A stretch of 64,000 bases of DNA from Rhodosalinus sp041365695. Its GTDB lineage: Bacteria > Pseudomonadota > Alphaproteobacteria > Rhodobacterales > Rhodobacteraceae. The position numbers and the translations under genes are program-made. The stretch covers positions 124,001 to 188,000 of the forward strand of contig NZ_JBGFSJ010000003.1 in the NCBI RefSeq assembly GCF_041365695.1, read 5' to 3'. The stretch's first letter is position 1, and each line of letters starts with the position of its first letter. Below, one piece after another: positions 32,019 to 40,673 of this stretch. The notes under the pieces were generated by a model. It saw only the letters and a list, made by a program, of their open reading frames with translations, made no database searches and was not told the origin of the DNA.

Positions 32019-33581
32019 TCATTCCCACTCTATCGTGCCCGGGGGCTTCGACGTGATGTCGTAGGTCACCCGGTTGATGCCGCGCACCTCGTTGATGATG
32101 CGCGTCGCCGTCTCGGAGAGGAACTCGTGGCTGAACGGGTAGACGTCGGCCGTCATGCCGTCCACCGAGGTCACGGCGCGGAGCGCGCAGGCGTAGTCGT
32201 AGGTCCGCCCGTCGCCCATCACGCCCACCGTGCGCACGGGCAGGATCGCGGCGAAGGCCTGCCAGATCTCGTCGTAAAGCCCGTGCTTGCGGATCTGGTC
32301 GATGTAGACCGCGTCGGCCTTGCGCAGGATCTCCAGCTTGTCGCGGGTGATCTCGCCCGGGCAGCGGATGGCGAGGCCGGGGCCGGGGAAGGGGTGGCGG
32401 CCGATGAAGTTCCCGGGCAGGCCAAGCTCGCCGCCGAGGACGCGCACCTCGTCCTTGAAAAGCTCGCGCAAGGGCTCCACGAGCTTCAGGCCCATCTTCT
32501 CGGGCAGGCCGCCCACGTTGTGGTGGCTCTTGATCGTCACCGACGGACCGCCCGAGAAGGAGACCGATTCGATCACGTCGGGGTAAAGCGTGCCCTGGGC
32601 CAGGAATTCCGCCCCCTCGATGCCGTCGGCATGCTCCTGGAAGACGTCGATGAACAGTCCTCCGATGATCTTGCGTTTCGTTTCCGGATCGGACACGCCT
32701 TCCAGCGCCGACAGGAAGCGCTCCGTCTCGTCCACGTGGACGAGCGGGATGTTGTAGTGATCGCGGAACATCGAGACGACTTCCTCGGCCTCGTTGAGGC
32801 GCAGAAGCCCGTGATCCACGAAGACGCAGGTCAGCTGGTCGCCGATCGCCTCGTGGATGAGGACGGCGGCCACCGAGGAATCGACACCCCCGGAAAGACC
32901 GCAGATCACCTTGGCGTCGCCCACCTGCGCGCGGATCTTCTCGATCGCCTCGTCGCGGTAGGCGCCCATGGTCCAGTCGCCGGTGAAACCCGCGATCTTC
33001 AGGAAGTTGGCGTAAAGCCTGCCGCCGTTCGGCGTGTGGTGCACCTCCGGGTGGAACTGCACGGCGTAGAAGTGGCGTTCGGGGTCGGCGGTCACGGCGA
33101 AGGGGGCGCCGGGCGAGGTGCCGAAGACCTCGAAGCCCGGAGCGAGCGCGGCCACGTGATCGCCGTGGCTCATCCAGACCTGCTCGCGCCCCGTGTCGAA
33201 CCAGCCCTCCAGCAGATCGAGACGCGTCGCGGTGGGCACGACATAGGCGCGGCCGAACTCCGCGGTGCCGTCGCCGCGCTCCACCCGGCCGCCCAGCATC
33301 TGCATCATCACCTGCTGTCCGTAGCAGATGCCCAGCACCGGCACGCCGAGCGCGAAGACGGCCTCGGGCGGGCGCGGGCTCTCCGGATCGGTGACTGAGG
33401 CCGGTCCGCCCGACAGGATCACCGCCTTGGGGCGGAACTCTTCGAGAAACGCCTCGGTGACGTTCTGGAAGGGGTGGATCTCGCAATAGGTGTCGAGTTC
33501 GCGCAGGCGCCGCGCGATGAGCTGCGTCACCTGGGACCCGAAATCGACGATGAGCAGGCGGTCATGGGCAGGCTGTGTCAT
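32019..33581 (-). CDS. guaA: GMP synthase (glutamine-hydrolysing)
   Basis: The 520-residue protein joins a class I amidotransferase domain (Cys in GICYGQQ, His-Glu in QFHPEV) to an ATP-pyrophosphatase domain with the P-loop GLSGGVDSS and the C-terminal dimerisation domain ending PGTIEWE. It converts XMP to GMP using glutamine and ATP. The ATG matches the family start IVDFGSQ. It diverges from the MttB-like gene over 164 bases. Confidence 0.97.
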   Translation of the reverse strand: MTQPAHDRLLIVDFGSQVTQLIARRLRELDTYCEIHPFQNVTEAFLEEFRPKAVILSGGPASVTDPESPRPPEAVFALGVPVLGICYGQQVMMQMLGGRVERGDGTAEFGRAYVVPTATRLDLLEGWFDTGREQVWMSHGDHVAALAPGFEVFGTSPGAPFAVTADPERHFYAVQFHPEVHHTPNGGRLYANFLKIAGFTGDWTMGAYRDEAIEKIRAQVGDAKVICGLSGGVDSSVAAVLIHEAIGDQLTCVFVDHGLLRLNEAEEVVSMFRDHYNIPLVHVDETERFLSALEGVSDPETKRKIIGGLFIDVFQEHADGIEGAEFLAQGTLYPDVIESVSFSGGPSVTIKSHHNVGGLPEKMGLKLVEPLRELFKDEVRVLGGELGLPGNFIGRHPFPGPGLAIRCPGEITRDKLEILRKADAVYIDQIRKHGLYDEIWQAFAAILPVRTVGVMGDGRTYDYACALRAVTSVDGMTADVYPFSHEFLSETATRIINEVRGINRVTYDITSKPPGTIEWE

Positions 33582-33745
33582 GGCTGCCCTCTAAGCCGCG
33601 CGATGCGGACGCGCAAGCGCGTGCAAGGGCGCATGATGCCGCGCCATGTCGTTTTCGTCCGAAACTGGCCGCAAACGATCACCGCAGGAGGACGGGCGCG
33701 GCGTTACACCCTGTCCACCCGAAACCCTGGCGCGCGAGGTGAGAC

Positions 33746-35293
33746 ATGACCGAGGCAGCAACCCGCAGACGGGCCCGAGGCGGTGGCGGCGGCGCGGCGC
33801 GGCGTGCGGAGCGGACCTCCGTGCGCATCGAGACCGCGCGCTTCATCGAGCGCAACATCCCGCTTTTCGAGATCCTGAACGCCGAGGCGCTGGAGATCAT
33901 CGAGGCGAACGCCGAGATCCTCCTCGAGGAGATCGGGGTCAACTTCGTGCAGAACCCCGAGGCGCTGGCGCGCTGGCGCGAGGCGGGGGCGGACGTGCAG
34001 GGCGAGCGGGTGCACATTCCGCGCGGGCTGGCCCGCGAACTCTGCGCGAAGGCGCCCGCGCGCTACACCCAGATGGCGCGCAACCCGGAAAAATCGGTGG
34101 AGATCGGCGGCAACACGCTGGTCTGCGCGCCGGTCTACGGCCCTCCCTTCGTGCGCGATCTCGCCGGCGGCCGACGCTACGCCACGATGGAGGATTTCCG
34201 CAAGTTCGTGAAGCTGGGCTACATGTCGAAATGGCTGCACCATTCGGGCGGCACGGTCTGCGAGCCGACCGACGTGCCGGTGAACAAGCGCCACCTTGAC
34301 ATGCTGCTTGCGCACATGACGCTGTCGGACAAGCCCTTCATGGGCTCGGTGACCGAACCCTCGCGCGCGCAGGACAGCGTGGAGATGTGCGAGATCCTCT
34401 TCGGGCAGGAGTTCGTGCAGCAGAACACGGTGATGACCTCGCTCATCAACGTGAACTCGCCCATGACCTTCGACGACGTGATGATGGGCGCGCTCGAGGT
34501 CTATGTGCGCAACAACCAGGCCTGCATCGTCTCGCCCTTCATCGTGGGCGGCGCCATGGCGCCGGTCTCGGTGGCGGGCACGCTCACGCAGGTGCTGGCC
34601 GAGGTCATGGCCGGGATCGGCTACGCGCAGCTCGTGCGGCCGGGCGCGCCGGTGATCTTCGGCGCCTTCGTCACCTCGATCGACATGAACTCGGGCGCGC
34701 CCACCTTCGGCACCCCGGAGGCGAGCCAGATCCTCTACGGCGCGGGCCAGCTCGCGCGGCGGATGAACCTGCCCTTCCGCTCGGGCGGCGGGCTCTGCGG
34801 CTCCAAGCTGCCCGACGCGCAGGCCGCCTACGAGACGACGCAGACGCTGAACGCCGCGCTGCTCGGCGGCGTGAACTTCATGCTGCACTCCTGCGGCTGG
34901 CTCGAGGGCGGGCTCGTCGCCTCCTTCGAGAAGTTCGTGATGGATGCCGACCAGCTCGGCGTGCTGCACAAATTCGCCCAGGGCATCGCGATGGACGAGA
35001 ACGCGCAGGCCCTCGACGCGATCCGCGAGGTCGGGCCGGGCGGTCATTACCTTGGCTGCGCGCACACCCAGGGCAACTTCAAGTCGGCGTTCTGGCGTAC
35101 CGAGCTCTTCGACTACAAGCCCTTCGAGACCTGGGACGAGGAAGGCGCGCGCGACACGGTCTCGCTCGCCTCCGAGCGGGTCGACAAGCTGATGGGCCAG
35201 TATCAGCAGCCCGCGCTCGATCCGGCCGTGACCGAGGCGCTTTCGGCCTATGTCGCCGAGAAGAAGGCCTCGATGCCCGACGCCTTCAGCTGA
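33746..35293 (+). CDS. MttB family methyltransferase, non-pyrrolysine type
   Basis: The 515-residue protein belongs to the trimethylamine methyltransferase (MttB) superfamily: it has EILLEEIGVNF, KLGYMSKWLHHSGG, SPFIVGGAMAPV and GHYLGCAHTQGNF blocks. There is no in-frame UAG, so it lacks the pyrrolysine residue of true MttB. Members such as MtgB demethylate glycine betaine or other quaternary amines and pass the methyl to a corrinoid protein. The first 25 residues are Arg/Gly-rich and probably disordered. GAGGTGAG precedes the ATG. No corrinoid protein or corrinoid activase is encoded nearby. The 3' end overlaps the convergent DUF6477 gene by eight bases. Confidence 0.93.
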   Translation: MTEAATRRRARGGGGGAARRAERTSVRIETARFIERNIPLFEILNAEALEIIEANAEILLEEIGVNFVQNPEALARWREAGADVQGERVHIPRGLARELCAKAPARYTQMARNPEKSVEIGGNTLVCAPVYGPPFVRDLAGGRRYATMEDFRKFVKLGYMSKWLHHSGGTVCEPTDVPVNKRHLDMLLAHMTLSDKPFMGSVTEPSRAQDSVEMCEILFGQEFVQQNTVMTSLINVNSPMTFDDVMMGALEVYVRNNQACIVSPFIVGGAMAPVSVAGTLTQVLAEVMAGIGYAQLVRPGAPVIFGAFVTSIDMNSGAPTFGTPEASQILYGAGQLARRMNLPFRSGGGLCGSKLPDAQAAYETTQTLNAALLGGVNFMLHSCGWLEGGLVASFEKFVMDADQLGVLHKFAQGIAMDENAQALDAIREVGPGGHYLGCAHTQGNFKSAFWRTELFDYKPFETWDEEGARDTVSLASERVDKLMGQYQQPALDPAVTEALSAYVAEKKASMPDAFS

Positions 35294-35579
35294 CCCCGGG
35301 CGCGGCGCGCAACATCCGCGCCTCGCCCATGAGCGCGATCAGCACCTCGACATGGCGCGCGGGGCTGTAGTCGGCGCGCGCGTCGCGGCGCGCCGCCTCC
35401 AGTTCGCCCTCGAGCGTGAAGAGCCTCAGGGCCGCCTCGGCGCTGCGCGGCAGCGCCCCGTAGCCCAGCACGCGTGGCAGATGCGCCTCGCGGCGGTACT
35501 CCGCGGCGCCGATGCGCGCGGTCCGCACGAGCAGCGCCGGGCGGCGCAGATCGGCGAGCATTCTGGTGATATCCTGCAT
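35286..35579 (-). CDS. DUF6477 family protein
   Basis: A 97-residue basic helical protein, with RRPALLVRTARIGAAEYRREAHLPRVLGYGALPRS and ARHVEVLIALMGEARML as its recognisable blocks, matching from memory the DUF6477 family of Rhodobacteraceae. No function is known to me. It is divergent from the HTH protein gene (DUF6456), and the pair share a 164-base AT-rich intergenic region with a palindrome. AGGGGAA lies upstream of the ATG. Confidence 0.8.
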   Translation of the reverse strand: MQDITRMLADLRRPALLVRTARIGAAEYRREAHLPRVLGYGALPRSAEAALRLFTLEGELEAARRDARADYSPARHVEVLIALMGEARMLRAAPGVS

Positions 35580-35672
35580 GGTATGTTCCCCTCTGCCTTG
35601 GCGAGACGGGACTGTGACACAACCTGAACGCGTGTTGCGCCGCGGCATGGAAGATCGCGCGGCCGCGTTGCA

Positions 35673-35695
35673 ATTGTTTATCAATTGGAAACAAT
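35673..35695. promoter_or_regulatory. Operator-like palindrome between the divergent DUF6477 and DUF6456 genes
   Basis: ATTGTTT (35673-35679) and AAACAAT (35689-35695) form a perfect 7-bp inverted repeat around a 9-base spacer; CAATTG also occurs twice in the same stretch. It lies in an AT-rich island in a GC-rich genome, where both promoters should be. A regulator such as the adjacent HTH protein may bind it. Confidence 0.45.
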
Positions 35696-35743
35696 ACTGC
35701 TTTGACGATCTGGAAATTTACGAATGGGTAACCAATTCTCGCA

Positions 35744-36862
35744 ATGGTTGTGGACAACTCTGTGGAACGACGGGGGCGCGCGGAAACCGTGGGGGGATCG
35801 ACGCCGATAGCGCGGAGCGAAGGCCGCTCCTTTCCGGTCGCCTGTCCGGACTGGGTTCCGGCGGCGGCCGTGCATTATCTCGCCCATACCGAGGCAGGAC
35901 TCACGATCCGCCATCTCGCCCGAAGCGCGGGGTGCCACGCATCGACGGTGCTGCGGCAGGTGCGCCGCATCGAGGCGCGGCGCGACGACCCGCTGACCGA
36001 TGCGGCGTTGCGCGGGCTGGGCACCGCGCTTTTCCCGGACCGCGGCGCAGCCCGCGCGGCCCAACTCCGGGGCGCGCCGCTCATGGACGGAGACACCCTG
36101 ACGCGCGAGGCGCGGCGCGTGCTGTCCCGCATGGCCGAAACCGGCGCGCGTCTCGCCGTGGCCGAGGGGATGGAGAAGGCCGTGGTGGTGCGCGACACGC
36201 CGGACGGCACGTCGATCCGCACCGCGGTGCTGGATGCCGAGGTGGCGCAGGCGCTCGCCCTCAAGGAATGGATCGAGTGTCTGAAGCCCGGGCGCATCGC
36301 GCAATACGCGCTGACCGCGGCAGGCCGGAGCGCGCTTCAGGAGTTCGCGGGCGAGCGCGACGACGACGCGACCGGGTTCGGCGAGGCGCAGGCCCGCTAC
36401 CGCGCGAGCGCGGCGCGGCGCGGGCGCTATTGCGCGCAGGATACCCCGCTTGTCGCGCTTGCGCGGCGGCGCGACCGCGACGGCGCGCCGTTCCTGCCGG
36501 AGGCACTGCTGCGCGCGGGCGAGCGCCTGCGCGAGGATTTCGAGCTTGCCCAGGTGGGCAGCGCCGTCACCCAGAACTGGCAGCGCTTCCTGACGGCCGG
36601 TTGCACCGGGGCGCCGCCTGCGGGCGGCCGCGGCGCGTCGGAAGCCGCGCGCGAACGTGTCGCCGCGGCGTTGCGCGATCTCGGACCGGGGCTCGGCGAC
36701 GTCGCGTTGCGGTGCTGTTGCTACCTCGAAGGGCTCGAAAGCGCCGAGCGCCGGCTGGGCTGGTCCGCGCGCTCGGGCAAGATCGTGCTGCGCATCGCGC
36801 TGCAACGGCTCAAGCGGCACTACGACGAAACGCAGGGGCCGGGCGGGCCGATGATCGGCTGA
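35744..36862 (+). CDS. HTH-containing DUF6456 family protein
   Basis: The 372-residue protein has an N-terminal helix-turn-helix-like segment (IRHLARSAGCHASTVLRQVRRIE, about residues 54-76) and a C-terminal DUF6456 domain beginning near DTPLVALARRRD and ending in a helix LRIALQRLKRHYDE. It is probably a DNA-binding regulator of unknown target, conserved next to DUF6477 in relatives as far as I recall. The start is uncertain: the ATG lacks a clear ribosome site and the first 30 residues are not conserved-looking. The upstream palindrome suggests autoregulation. Confidence 0.78.
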   Translation: MVVDNSVERRGRAETVGGSTPIARSEGRSFPVACPDWVPAAAVHYLAHTEAGLTIRHLARSAGCHASTVLRQVRRIEARRDDPLTDAALRGLGTALFPDRGAARAAQLRGAPLMDGDTLTREARRVLSRMAETGARLAVAEGMEKAVVVRDTPDGTSIRTAVLDAEVAQALALKEWIECLKPGRIAQYALTAAGRSALQEFAGERDDDATGFGEAQARYRASAARRGRYCAQDTPLVALARRRDRDGAPFLPEALLRAGERLREDFELAQVGSAVTQNWQRFLTAGCTGAPPAGGRGASEAARERVAAALRDLGPGLGDVALRCCCYLEGLESAERRLGWSARSGKIVLRIALQRLKRHYDETQGPGGPMIG

Positions 36863-36940
36863 GACGGGGCGCGGCGTTGCTGCACTGGTCACCGCCCGTC
36901 GCGAAGACTATGCTTCCCTGTGAAGCAAACGCCCGGAGGC

Positions 36941-37900
36941 ATGATGCGCGACCTCGCCGACCCCGCCCAGCGCCACCCCGAAAAGGCGCACCGCCCCGAT
37001 ACCGAGCGGCCGCGCAAGCCCGACTGGATCCGCGTCAAGGCGCCGGTGAGCGAGGGCTACAAGGAAACCCGCGACATCATCCGCGAGAACCGCCTCGTCA
37101 CCGTCTGCGAGGAGGCGGGCTGCCCCAATGTCGGCGAATGCTGGAGCCAGGGTCACGCCACCATGATGATCATGGGCGAGATCTGCACTCGCGGCTGCAC
37201 GTTCTGCAACGTGGCGACCGGGCGGCCCGAGGCGCTCGACGTGTTCGAGCCGGGGCGCGTGGCCCACGCGGTCGAGAAGCTCGGCCTCAACCATGTCGTC
37301 ATCACAAGCGTGGACCGCGACGACCTCGAGGATGGCGGGGCGGAGCATTTCGCGCAGACCATCCGCGCGATCCGCCACCGCAGCCCCGAGACCACGATCG
37401 AGGTGCTGACGCCCGATTTCCTGCGCTGCGCCGACTCCGCCCTCGAAACCGTGGTCGAGGCGCGGCCGGACGTCTTCAATCACAACCTCGAGACGGTGCC
37501 GGGGCTCTATCCCGAGGTGCGGCCCGGCGCGCGCTACTTCCATTCCCTGCGCCTCTTGCAGCGGGTGAAGGAGATCGATCCGACGATCTTCACCAAGTCG
37601 GGCGTCATGGTCGGCCTCGGCGAGGCGCGCGCGCAGGTGCTGCAGGTGATGGACGACATGCGCTCGGCGGACGTGGATTTCCTGACGATCGGTCAGTACC
37701 TCCAGCCCACCTCGAAGCATCACCGGGTCGATCGCTTCATCACGCCGGACGAGTTCCGCTCCTACGAGAAGGCGGCCTGGGGCAAGGGGTTCCTGATGGT
37801 GTCCGCGACCCCGCTCACGCGCTCGTCCTACCACGCGGGCGAGGATTTCGCCCGGCTTCGGGAGAATCGGCTGGCCCGCCTGGGGCAGGACGCGTCCTGA
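36941..37900 (+). CDS. lipA: Lipoyl synthase LipA
   Basis: The 319-residue radical-SAM enzyme carries the auxiliary cluster motif CEEAGCPNVGEC and the radical-SAM motif CTRGCTFCNV, with the third-ligand serine in RSSYHAGED near the C-terminus. LipA inserts two sulfurs into octanoyl-protein to make lipoyl groups for 2-oxoacid dehydrogenases and the glycine cleavage system. Two ATGs (36941, 36944) follow GGAGG at very short spacing; family alignment from memory supports the first. Confidence 0.96.
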   Translation: MMRDLADPAQRHPEKAHRPDTERPRKPDWIRVKAPVSEGYKETRDIIRENRLVTVCEEAGCPNVGECWSQGHATMMIMGEICTRGCTFCNVATGRPEALDVFEPGRVAHAVEKLGLNHVVITSVDRDDLEDGGAEHFAQTIRAIRHRSPETTIEVLTPDFLRCADSALETVVEARPDVFNHNLETVPGLYPEVRPGARYFHSLRLLQRVKEIDPTIFTKSGVMVGLGEARAQVLQVMDDMRSADVDFLTIGQYLQPTSKHHRVDRFITPDEFRSYEKAAWGKGFLMVSATPLTRSSYHAGEDFARLRENRLARLGQDAS

Positions 37901-37922
37901 ACGGCCCGGCCCCGGCGGCCTT

Positions 37923-38813
37923 TCACCCGTCGCGGGGCAGGGCCAGCAGATAGGCCGCGATCGCCGCGCGATCCTCGTCGGGCAACTTTGAAAGGCCGGT
38001 GACCACCTTGGCCATGCTGCCGCCCGCGCTGTCGTAGTCCGGCGTGAAACCCGACTCGAGATACCAGGCGATTTCGGACGCGTCCCAGCCAAGCTCGTCG
38101 GGCGTGATCGCGGGAATGCGCCCGCGCCCCGAAGGATTGGGAGCTCCCGTCATCCAGCGCCCGATGTCGAGCGCGCCGGCGAAGTTTCGCGGGGTGTGGC
38201 ATTCGGCGCAATGGCCCAGCGCCTCGACAAGGTAGCGGCCGCGCTCCAGTTCCGCGCCGGGCGCATCCGTCACGACCCACCCCTCGTCGAGAAAGGCGCG
38301 TTTCCAAAGCCCGATCCCGCGCGTCAGGGTGAAGGGAAACCCGACCTCGTGCGGCGCGCTTCCGGCGTCCGAGGGGGGCAGCCTGTCCATGTAGGCCTTC
38401 AGATCGGCCACGTCCTGCGGCGCCATCTTGGCGTAGGCCGTGTAGGGAAAGGCGGGGTAGTAATGCCGCCCGTCCGGCGCAACGCCCTTCGTCAGCGCGG
38501 TGGCGAACGCTTCGAGGCTCCATCCGCCGATGCCCGCGTCCGGATCCGGAGAGATGTTGGGCGCGACGAAGGTTCCGAAATCGCTTTCGAACCGCGCGCC
38601 GCCGGCCAGCACCAGCCGGGCCTCGCCCTCCGCGTCCGGGGCGGCATGGCAGGACGCGCAGCCCGCGGCGTGAAAGATCCTCTCGCCCGCGGCCGGGTCG
38701 CCCTCCAGCCCGGCATAGAGCGCGGCGTCGGCGCGTTGCGGGGCGCTCAGAAACCAGCCCGCCGCCCCGATCAGGGCGGCGAGCACGATGAAACCTGTCA
38801 GGAGGCGGCGCAT
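37923..38813 (-). CDS. Membrane-anchored dihaem cytochrome c
   Basis: The 296-residue protein has an uncleaved N-terminal helix (residues 4-22) and two c-type haem sites: CASCH at 52-56 and CAECH at 201-205. The Met ligands are probably in YAKMAPQDV and SGFTPDY...MAKVV. The layout fits dihaem cytochromes related to the small subunits of alcohol or gluconate dehydrogenases, which shuttle electrons to the terminal oxidases. It begins nine bases after the upstream cytochrome c' gene ends, so the two are co-transcribed; physiological partner unknown. Confidence 0.88.
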   Translation of the reverse strand: MRRLLTGFIVLAALIGAAGWFLSAPQRADAALYAGLEGDPAAGERIFHAAGCASCHAAPDAEGEARLVLAGGARFESDFGTFVAPNISPDPDAGIGGWSLEAFATALTKGVAPDGRHYYPAFPYTAYAKMAPQDVADLKAYMDRLPPSDAGSAPHEVGFPFTLTRGIGLWKRAFLDEGWVVTDAPGAELERGRYLVEALGHCAECHTPRNFAGALDIGRWMTGAPNPSGRGRIPAITPDELGWDASEIAWYLESGFTPDYDSAGGSMAKVVTGLSKLPDEDRAAIAAYLLALPRDG

Positions 38814-38822
38814 GGCGCGGGA

Positions 38823-39284
38823 TCAGTCTTCGGGCGCGCGATACTCGTCGTGGCACGCCTTGCAGGTGCCGCCGAGCTGCTGCAGGGCGGGGCCCACGGC
38901 GTCCAGCCCGTCGCCGGCGACCGCCTGCATCGCGGCGGCCTGTTCGCCGAAATCCCCCCATTTCGAGGCGAAATCGTCGAAGTTTTCCCAGATCGCCGCC
39001 TTGGCGCGCGTGCCGTCCAGCATCACCTCGTCGGTGCCTTCGGGCCAGAGCTTGCCCTGGTGCACCCCGCTGATCGCCACCAGGGAATCGGCCGCGATCT
39101 GCGCCGCCTCGGCGTCATAGTCGATCTTGCCCTGGGCCATGCCGCCCAGAACGCCGATGTTCAGCGCCATGATGCGGAACTGGCCTTGCCGCGCCTTGAG
39201 CTGCGCCGAAAAGTCGTCTTGCGCAAAAGCGGCGGGCGCGACAAGCGCGGCCGCGGCGGCCAGAGCGATCACCTTGGTCTTCAT
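38823..39284 (-). CDS. Cytochrome c' family protein (class II)
   Basis: The 153-residue precursor has a Sec signal peptide (residues 1-21, cleavage after AFAQ) and a four-helix-bundle domain with the haem site CKACH at 141-145 close to the C-terminus, the class II arrangement. Cytochromes c' bind NO or act in electron transfer in the periplasm. The first gene of a two-cytochrome unit. No clear FNR/FnrL palindrome was found in the 108 bases upstream. Confidence 0.92.
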   Translation of the reverse strand: MKTKVIALAAAAALVAPAAFAQDDFSAQLKARQGQFRIMALNIGVLGGMAQGKIDYDAEAAQIAADSLVAISGVHQGKLWPEGTDEVMLDGTRAKAAIWENFDDFASKWGDFGEQAAAMQAVAGDGLDAVGPALQQLGGTCKACHDEYRAPED

Positions 39285-39392
39285 GACGTGTCTCCCTATT
39301 TGGACATGCGCGGTCAGTATGCCTGAGATGCGTAACAAATCATCAACCATTTCTGCGCGCAACGTCTGCGCGCTCCCGCACGGCCCGGCGGT

Positions 39393-39578
39393 TCAGCGGG
39401 GCATCGGGGTGAGGCGCGGCGGGCGGTCCATCTGCATCCAGTCGGGCAGGCCCAGCCATGTCTCGAGCGCCCAGATGACCGCGGCGAGTGCCAGCACACC
39501 CCCGACGGTCCAGCGCAACGCGCGAGAGGGCGGACGACGGGACCACCTGTAAAGCCGAAGCAGCCAGCCCAGATACAT
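39393..39578 (-). CDS. 61-residue membrane microprotein coupled to hpt
   Basis: The 61-residue frame starts at an ATG whose A is the last base of the hpt stop (TGATG), a strong sign of translational coupling. The product has a basic N-terminus (LYRWSRRPPSRALR), one hydrophobic helix (about residues 26-45) and a Pro-rich end. This predicts a single-pass inner membrane protein with a positive cytoplasmic side. Function unknown; the coupling and codon use like its neighbours argue that it is a real gene. Confidence 0.65.
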   Translation of the reverse strand: MYLGWLLRLYRWSRRPPSRALRWTVGGVLALAAVIWALETWLGLPDWMQMDRPPRLTPMPR

Positions 39579-40114
39579 CAGGTGAAGCGCACCGCGCCGA
39601 TATAGGGCAGGTTGCGGTTTCGCTGAGCGTAATCGATGCCGTAGCCCACCACGAAGGCATCTGGGATCTCGAATCCAGTCCAGTCGGCCACCACCTCCAC
39701 TTCGCGTCGCGCGGGCTTGTCCAGAAGCGCGATGCTCTTGAGCCGTGCAGGCCGGCGGGAGGTCAGAAGGTTGAGAACGTGGGCCAGCGTGTGGCCCGTG
39801 TCCACGATATCCTCGACGACCAGCACGTCGCGCCCCGCGATCTTGCCGCGAAGGTCTTTCAGGATACGCACCTCGCGGCTCGATTCGGTGGAGTTGCCGT
39901 AAGAGGACGTCTCCATGAAATCGACCTCCACCGGCAGATCGAGTTCGCGCACGAGATCGGCGATGAACACGAAGGAGCCGCGCAAAAGCCCCACGACCAC
40001 CAGCTTGTCGGTGCCCGCGAAGGCGCGCTCGATCTCGTGGGCGAGCGCCTCGATGCGCGCCGCGATGGCCTTCGCCGAGATCAGCTCGTCGATGACATAA
40101 GGCCGCTCCGCCAT
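39578..40114 (-). CDS. hpt: Hypoxanthine phosphoribosyltransferase
   Basis: The 178-residue enzyme has the PRPP motif VLVVEDIVDTGHTL and the flexible-loop segment METSSYGNST. It salvages hypoxanthine (and guanine) to IMP/GMP. The ATG matches the family start YVIDELISAKAI; the frame continues upstream but without conserved sequence. It is followed by a one-base overlap with a membrane microprotein gene and is divergent from the Coq10-like gene. Confidence 0.96.
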   Translation of the reverse strand: MAERPYVIDELISAKAIAARIEALAHEIERAFAGTDKLVVVGLLRGSFVFIADLVRELDLPVEVDFMETSSYGNSTESSREVRILKDLRGKIAGRDVLVVEDIVDTGHTLAHVLNLLTSRRPARLKSIALLDKPARREVEVVADWTGFEIPDAFVVGYGIDYAQRNRNLPYIGAVRFT

Positions 40115-40188
40115 GCCTGCCCCTTGATTTTCCGGCCGCACCATACGACATGGGCGGCCACTGTCACGGAGGAAATCGGCCCCAAGGC

Positions 40189-40671
40189 ATGCCAACCCAT
40201 TCCGAAACCCGCACGCTGCCCTACAGCGCAGCGCAGATGTACGACCTGGTGGCCGACGTCGCGCGCTATCCCGAGTTCCTGCCATGGACGGCCGCGGCCC
40301 GGGTGCGCTCGCGCCGCCCCGTGACGTCGCCCGACGGCGAGACGGGCGAGATCATGGAGGCCGATCTCGTCATCTCGTTCAAGGTGTTCCGGGAGCGGTT
40401 CGGCAGCCGCGTGACGCTCTGGCCCGACACGCGGCGGATCGACACGGAATATCTCGACGGCCCGTTCCGCCACATGCACTCCAACTGGAAATTCCGCGAC
40501 AGGCCCGAGGGGTGCGAGGTGAGCTTCCAGGTGGATTTCGAGTTCAAGAACCGGATCATGCAGCGTGCCGCGGGGCTCTTCTTCTACGAGGCGATGCAGC
40601 GGATCGTGCGCGCGTTCGAGGCGCGGGCCTATGACCTTTACGGCAGCCCCGGCACGGCCACGGTGGGCTAG
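40189..40671 (+). CDS. Coq10/RatA family START-domain protein
   Basis: The 160-residue protein has the SRPBCC fold with LPYSAAQMYDLVADVARYPEFLPW at the start and FEFKNRIMQRAAGLFFYEAMQRIVRAFE at the end, the signature of Coq10-like proteins. Such proteins bind ubiquinone and support its use in respiration; the E. coli relative is called RatA. The start has an AAGG close by and GGAGGA farther upstream. Ends two bases before the convergent cinA-like gene. Confidence 0.9.
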   Translation: MPTHSETRTLPYSAAQMYDLVADVARYPEFLPWTAAARVRSRRPVTSPDGETGEIMEADLVISFKVFRERFGSRVTLWPDTRRIDTEYLDGPFRHMHSNWKFRDRPEGCEVSFQVDFEFKNRIMQRAAGLFFYEAMQRIVRAFEARAYDLYGSPGTATVG

Positions 40672-40673
40672 GG

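Noticed and set aside
35673..35695. FNR/FnrL site between DUF6477 and DUF6456 genes
   Set aside because: The pattern TTGAT-N4-ATCAA is not met; spacing and half-sites differ, so only a generic palindrome is claimed.
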